Shown piece after piece: positions 58,756 through 64,000 of a DNA stretch of 64,000 nucleotides. Origin of the DNA: Diphasiastrum complanatum (taxonomy: Eukaryota > Streptophyta > Lycopodiopsida > Lycopodiales > Lycopodiaceae). The stretch is taken from contig CM055094.1 of NCBI GenBank assembly GCA_029204225.1, positions 71,855,884-71,919,883 of the forward strand. The letters run 5' to 3'. The notes beneath the pieces are model-generated. The model was not told the origin of the DNA and did not search any database. It worked only from the letters and a program-made list of their open reading frames with translations. The stretch's first letter is position 1, and each line of letters opens with the position of its first letter. The translations under genes were made by a program, and so were the position numbers.

Positions 58756-59070
58756 CATTCCTCTGAACAACAACAATTTTTTTCAAAAGGAAATCACAAA
58801 GATATGAAACTACTGAATTTGCTTCAACAAATAGAATAGTGAAATTTAGATCAACCTATGATCTATCCTCAATCTAATGACTCTTGTCACTTCCTAAGAT
58901 TGAAACAAACTCAAATTAGGTTCAGTAACCTCACAATCTAGAGATCCAGTCAAAATTAGGGTTTTGACAAAATCACAAAAAATTGATTATTTGAAAATCT
59001 ACATGCAACTTGATATGCAATCTTGTAGCCACCACTTAGGCTTTTCCAATGCTCTAAAAATCGGCCAAAT
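58756..59070 (-). other. Leader of copia element F, right part
   Basis: It continues the leader begun at 54289 and matches 63206-63530 of copia E ('gaacaacaaca', 'gatctatcctcaatctaatg', 'attagggttttgacaaaatc'). It ends at about 59070 in gypsy G2 copy 2 with no primer site or LTR. Confidence 0.85.
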
Positions 59071-59074
59071 TACC

Positions 59075-60230
59075 TTTATGGTAGTCAGTTTATAGTGTAT
59101 AGAGATCACCAACCTCTAAAGTACTTTTGTAATCAGAATGATCTAAGGGGTCATAAAAAGCTCGTTGGGCTGAGCTTATGCAGGAATTTGATCAAGATAT
59201 CCGATATGTCAAGGGAAGCTCTAACCAAGTTGCGGATGCGCTTAGTCGGATTGGTGAACTAAATGAACTTTCATTCACCCAAATTTTCATTGATCTATAT
59301 CTTTCACTAAGAGGGAGGTGTGAATCGGATTTTCATTTTGGTCCCATCTGGAAGATGGTGTAGACAAGAAAATGAGAGTGGAATAGGGATCTACTCACAG
59401 GGGTCTCAGGTTCCTAGGAAAGATAAGAAGATAGCAGAACAATTCTCTATCCGAGGTGGTTTACTATTTCGGAATGGAAAAATTTGTGTAACAACAGATG
59501 ATGAGTCAAAGAAGAGGATTCTTTATGAGTGTCATGACGTTCCCTATGCAGGTCATCTGGGTATACACAGGACTTTGGACTTGGTCAAAAGAGAGTTTTA
59601 TTGGCCAAAACTCAAGCCATTTGTCGAGTCTTATATGGTTAAATGTGGACCTTGTCAGTTAGCCAATGCTTAATGCTTGAAGACTAGAGGGTTGTACATC
59701 CCCTAGATACCCCTCAGAAACGATGGGAAAGTATATCTATGGATTTTGTGGTTGGACTTCCAAAGACCCAACGCCAAAATGATTCTATTTGGGTTGTGGA
59801 TGAGATTTGGAGATATTGAACTTGATGAATTTATTTTTTGTCAGTTTCTTGTTGTGTATTTTGGAAAGCTAAATGTATGCCTGCTTCATAGATAGGCTTT
59901 GAAATCCGAACATTGTGATTCAGGTGATGTTTTTTAGGTATGGGAGTGTGCATACTCTGATTTGCGACAAAGTTACATTTTACCATTTTTACATGTTGCG
60001 TCGATGGTAAACATCTGTAAAAATTTCTCCAACTACCATAGTTATTGGAGTGCTCATGACAACATACAAATGATTTTGTCCTTACTAGAATGATGGTGAT
60101 AACAAAAGTAAGGCATCCAAATATTCTACAAATTGTGATTGAGTTGTCCTCACTTTTCACACAACAATATGGCAACCAAAAATCACTCAAAACAAGGGAA
60201 AGAATGCAACCTATCAAGCACCATGTAACT
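59075..60230 (+). pseudogene. Gypsy G2 RNase H end and integrase start (copy 2)
   Basis: DHQPLKYFCNQNDLRGHKK (59118 on, frame slips at about 59160), then ELMQEFDQDIRYVKGSSNQV, ADALSRIGELNEL, later the HHCC finger (GHLGIHRTLDLVKREFYWP, VKCGPCQLA) and [13 protein letters not shown]. It carries more RNase H than copy 1 (34913-36003) and keeps ADALSR, where copy 1 has VDARSR. Stops and frameshifts break it after 59363. Confidence 0.85.
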
Positions 60231-60302
60231 AAAAAAAATCTTGATCTCTTCTTAGTTTCTGTAAACCTGGAATTTACAGGAGGAAGCTTTAAGTTTGTGT
60301 AA
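60089..60302 (+). pseudogene. Protein-kinase-like fragments (copy 2)
   Basis: After 'ccttactag' the frame reads MMVITKVRHPNILQIVIE; the 24 bp coding VLKNEAKI in copy 1 are deleted. Later in the same 70-aa frame, after 'cttcttag', NLEFTGGSFKFV is followed by GTGTAAG. It resembles the CIPK hinge 'LEfvtGGeLFdki', one exon further on. The second piece is absent from copy 1. Confidence 0.35.
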
Positions 60303-61296
60303 GAGTAGAGATTGTAAGAAGATGTAACCTTGTGTTGTGAACTCTGACATGCATCTAAACCTTATCCCTAATTCTTCTTGAGTTCTGAAAACTCTTGGAT
60401 GGCAGTTGAAAGCATGTGATGGTCATTTCATTGCATAGATGTGTTGCAAAAAAAAAGAAACGATGGGGGCCTGGAAGTAAGCTGTTAGTGAAGGAGTAGA
60501 ATAAAGTTCTTGCAACTTGGTTCTGCCTCACAACTTGGTTTTGTCTCACGTTACTTTTCTAACCTCGGAGACATTGGTTTTATAAACAAGAGATGTTGAT
60601 TTCTAGAATCTCAGAAATCAAGATCCATTGTTGGCGCATATATTGTGTCATCTATAATTGAGGTCAACTTTACCTGCAAACCGTGGATCCAAGGGGAGTG
60701 ATTAGGCCATTTCCTTCCTGGTGCAACCATGGTAGCTTCATGCATGGTGATGGTTGGATGGATTCATGATGAACCTCGCTTGCATTGGAGATGAGGCGTG
60801 CAGCCTATTCCATGTCCTCTTGTGGTCCCACTTCAGAGTTCTCTCTGGATGGTTGCGGCTGGGTTTTAGGTTGAAGATAAGGTTTGGGGTTGGGCCACTT
60901 TCTTTTAGGGCTATTGAAATGAATGTTTTCCGTGGGATAGAGTGGAATGTTGAGTGTTGTGTAATTTTAAAAATTGCATGGCTTTCAGTTGATAGGATTG
61001 TAGATGCATGCCGGATGACCTTAGAGTTTTGACAGTCGAAACTTTGATGTTTGTTCGAAATGAGATTTCTGAACTCAAGTTACTAGCACCTAGTAAGTGG
61101 AATTTTGGTTTTCTGGTGCTTAGTTTTCAAAATTTAAACCGTGGTTTGGATATTGTGTCCCGAATAAGGGATATCCCTAGGAACAATACGCATGTATTAG
61201 ATCTTATTTGCTGGATAATTGGCTTACATCGACATCTGCCAATAAGCCTAGAATTTGTGTGAAACCTTAGTACCTCAGTTTTCGAAATCAGCTATT
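60303..61296. other. Unassigned sequence
   Basis: No domain, repeat or RNA gene was seen. Open frames (60754-61032, 61008-61262) lack motifs. Confidence 0.4.
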
Positions 61297-63154
61297 CTAA
61301 TCGGGTCTTTTTGAAAAAATTATTCTAAACCGATCTTGAGAAATAATGGTAATAGCTTTAGCACTTTCACATAAAGTCCTATTCTTCCTTTCAGCCACTC
61401 CATTTTGTTGTGGGGTCCTTGATGTTGTATACTCCCTCTTAATCCCTTGCTCATCACAAAAGACCTTGAACTTGGTAGATATGTACTCACCACCATTTTC
61501 ACTCCTTAAGCACTTGATCTTTGTGGAAAATTGGTTCTCCCTTGCATTCTTGAACTTGTTAAAGACATCATACACTTCATCCTTGCTCTTTAGTAGATAG
61601 ATCCAACAAAATATACTAAAATCATCAATGAATGTTACATACATCTCAGCTCCACTATTGCTAATTGTAGTAAATCCATGAATATTCGATTGTACAAGTT
61701 GAAAAGGCTTTGTAGATCTAGATATAGATCTAGTATAAGTTGTCTATGTGACTTAGACAAAGCACAAGACTCAAAAACATGTTTGATGCCACTCAAGGAA
61801 CTTGGAAGACCTATCACAATCTTCTTTCTAGCCATTACCTCCAATGACTAGAAATTGAGGTGTCCCATTCTTTTATGTCATACCTCTTGAATAGGTATTT
61901 TCTCCCTTGATACACATCCAACTTGGTTAGCAATGACACAAGCATCTAGTTTGAACAACTTCCCTTGTCTTTTACCTTTTCCAACCAAGACATCCTTCCT
62001 TTTGAATCATACAAGCATCTCCATCAATCTCCACCTTGAGGCCTTTACATAGCATTCGACTCACACTAAGAAAATTCTTAGTATTAGACGGAATATACAC
62101 GACATCTTCCAAATGAACATTCCTATTTGTAGAGAAAGAAATAGGAATTGTGCCAATCCCTTTGATTTCACACTCACCATCATTGGCCATGTAGATCACC
62201 CTCCTGTCATCTCCATATGCCAACAAAGAAGTGAATTACTCTTTGTGAAAAGTCATGTGTGAACATGCTCCACTATCAATACACCAAGGATCTAAATCTC
62301 CATCATTAGCAAGCATACATGAAGACATCACAAAAGCATCATCATTTGCATCTTGAACATCCAAACCATCCTCATCAAGAGTAAGATTACCTCTTCTTGT
62401 AGCACTCACTTGCAAAGTGTCCTTTGATGCCACAAGAGAGGCACTTGATCTTCTATCTATCCTTCTTTTTTCCACTTGAAAAAACATCCACTTGATCTTG
62501 CCCTTTAGACAATTTGCTTTTCATTTTGCCCTTGAATTGGCCCTTTGTGAACATAGCATCCTCTTGAAGTATCGATGTAGATCCACCTCTTGCTTGATGC
62601 CTATATTCTTTATTGATCAAGATCTCTTGAAGATCCATCAAACTTGGAAAAGTCTTTTGAATAGCAATACTTTGAGCAATGTTAGCATGAGCATCCAACA
62701 AGCCATTTAGAATCACTTAAATAAGCTCTCCCTCCTTAAAACTTTTAGCAATGCAAGCCAACTCATCATTCAATGCTTTCATCCTCAAAACAAAAGTACT
62801 TGGACTTTCTTCATTCTTTTTCAAACAAGAAAAGATTTGCCTTCTTAGAGTCAACACTTTAGAAGTAGACTTGGATTCATAAAGCTTCTTCAATGAATCC
62901 CAAGCTTTCAAAGATGATGTGCACTTACCACCTTCCTTGAGAAGCTCATTGGTAACATTCATCTTTATCATCTATAGCCTCTTTTCATACCTCACTTGAT
63001 CTTGTTGTGTTGCTGGTCTCTTCTCCAAACCTACAACAATATCTAAAATATCATTCATCTCAAGAAGTAATTCCATCCTCACTTTCCACAATGAATAGTT
63101 ACTCGAGGTAAGCCTATCATTGGCTTCCAACATGAGTCCAATTGAGGTTGCCAT
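61297..63154 (-). pseudogene. Ty1/copia retrotransposon E, gag to integrase (rest missing)
   Basis: Gag starts at 63154 (MATSIGLMLEANDRLTSSNY) with MIKMNVTNELLKEGGKCTSS and YESKSTSKVLTLRRQIFSC; then LPSLMDLQEILINKEYRHQ, protease WCIDSGACSHMTFHKE (about 62280-62240) and VVYIPSNTKNFLSVSRML. Integrase follows with MYVTFIDDFSIFCWIYLL, LRSENGGEYISTKF and RTPQQNGVAERKNRTLCE (61644-61340). DDF, the ENGGEY block (usually D-N-G-GE, here E in place of D) and the QQNGVAER block are visible. It ends abruptly at 61297 without RT. Frameshifts occur at about 61650 and 62235. Confidence 0.88.
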
Positions 63155-63718
63155 GTAGCAATGACCTGATCTTCTTTTTCAACCTGTTTAATGCACAAAG
63201 CACTCGTTTGAACAACAACACAAAAATTTGAAACTATCTCAAAAATTCTCTTCTACCAGTTATACCAAGCAAATCAACACATAGAATCATGGAATCTTGA
63301 TCAATCTATGATCTATCCTCAGTCTAATGACTTTTGCCACTTCCTAAGACTGCAACACACTCAAATGTCCATCAACCTCACTATCTAGAGATCCAATAAA
63401 AATTAGGGTTTTGACAAAATCACAAAAAATTGACTATTCCAAATCTATATGCAAATGTTGAAAATTTGATATGCAATCTATTAGCCACCACTAAGCTGAT
63501 CCAATGATCCAAAAATCGGCCAAATCCAGTATGTGAAATTAAAAATCAAAATTGATCAAGTTTGTAAACCTATATAGGATTTTTGTCTACAAAAGCTCCA
63601 ATCTACAAAAGCAAAGAACTCAATTTTGGTGTAGAATCCCCTCTAGCATGTTCTAGCCTTGGTATCTCTACCAAATCATTGATAGATCTGATTTTCTCTT
63701 TCATAAATTGAAACACAA
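63155..63718 (-). other. Leader of copia E
   Basis: This is the untranslated region between primer site and gag, similar to 57530-58084 (copia D) and 58756-59070 (element F). Confidence 0.85.
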
Positions 63719-63730
63719 GCTCTAATACCA
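63719..63730 (-). promoter_or_regulatory. Primer-binding site of copia E
   Basis: The minus strand reads TGGTATTAGAGC, one base from the copia D site TGGTATCAGAGC (C to T). Confidence 0.85.
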
Positions 63731-64000
63731 TGTGAAGGATTTCAGATCATTATGATCCAATCCACTTGAAAGATCTATGGTTAGAAAGAAAAATACACTA
63801 CGAATCTCACCAATATGGAAAAATCAGCATCTACACACAAAATGAGATGCAAACTCTAATAGAACTTGATCAAACATGAATCAAATGATAAAGTACTATT
63901 TTTGTCCATAGAAAACCAGCAAGCTACTGTATCTCACACGTGTGGATCCAAAAATAACAAACGTAGATCATTCTACACATGGAATTGCATGCAATCACAA
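63731..64000 (-). repeat. 5' LTR of copia E (runs off the window)
   Basis: It starts TGTGAAGGATTTCAGATCAT like 58097 and 54336, and is collinear with the copia D LTR to the window end. Confidence 0.88.

Noticed and set aside
60754-61262. Two plus-strand frames as a possible host gene
   Set aside because: No motif, no splice model and no similarity I can recognise.

Overview
The window looks like nuclear DNA from a land plant with a large, repeat-rich genome. The evidence is Ty1/copia and Ty3/gypsy retrotransposon remains, a CACTA transposase, a hAT transposase, a non-LTR retrotransposon, tRNA-derived SINEs, long GA and CT microsatellites, AT-rich spacers, and decayed pieces of plant gene families (AP2, PIP5K, SET). 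I see no intact host gene, no rRNA or tRNA gene, no CRISPR and no bacterial-style operon. The lineage cannot be fixed from sequence alone.

Left part (1-11.4 kb): mostly unassigned AT-rich sequence. It holds a PIP kinase C-terminal pseudogene (2.9-3.2 kb), an 800-bp GC-rich foldback element (4.1-4.9 kb), a copia fragment (6.0-6.5 kb), a decayed tandem repeat with a period near 300 bp (6.6-8.3 kb), and a long duplicated block (8.84-11.15 kb) with two exon-like pieces of an AP2 domain. The block recurs at 44.3-46.1 and 52.6-53.2 kb.

Middle part (11.4-42 kb): copia A (minus strand, both LTRs, 11.44-16.38 kb); a plant-transposon-like ORF; copia B with an initiator-Met primer-binding site; a CACTA transposase whose N-terminal third is inverted in place (25.4-29.0 kb); a SET-domain fragment fused to copia integrase; a gypsy polyprotein (30.2-34.6 kb) with eight in-frame stops but no frameshift after its early gag; a second gypsy lineage at 34.9-36.0 kb, repeated at 59.1-60.2 kb; and a gypsy on the minus strand holding a non-LTR element (38.6-41.3 kb).

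Right part (42-64 kb): the second AP2-bearing block, broken by a hAT element, two 87/88-bp SINEs in one target site and a permuted head-to-head duplication of a GGCGCC-rich 1.25-kb unit. A third SINE has a 16-bp target-site duplication and an empty site in the paralogous copy. Beyond lie a three-part chimeric ORF, copia D (54.34-58.75 kb, 5-bp target-site duplication) inside the leader of another copia, and copia E running off the window end.

The elements do not form a working pathway. The value of the window is as a record of nested insertion, template switching, inversion and C-to-T decay. Function calls for domains rest on my reading of motifs; no search was run.
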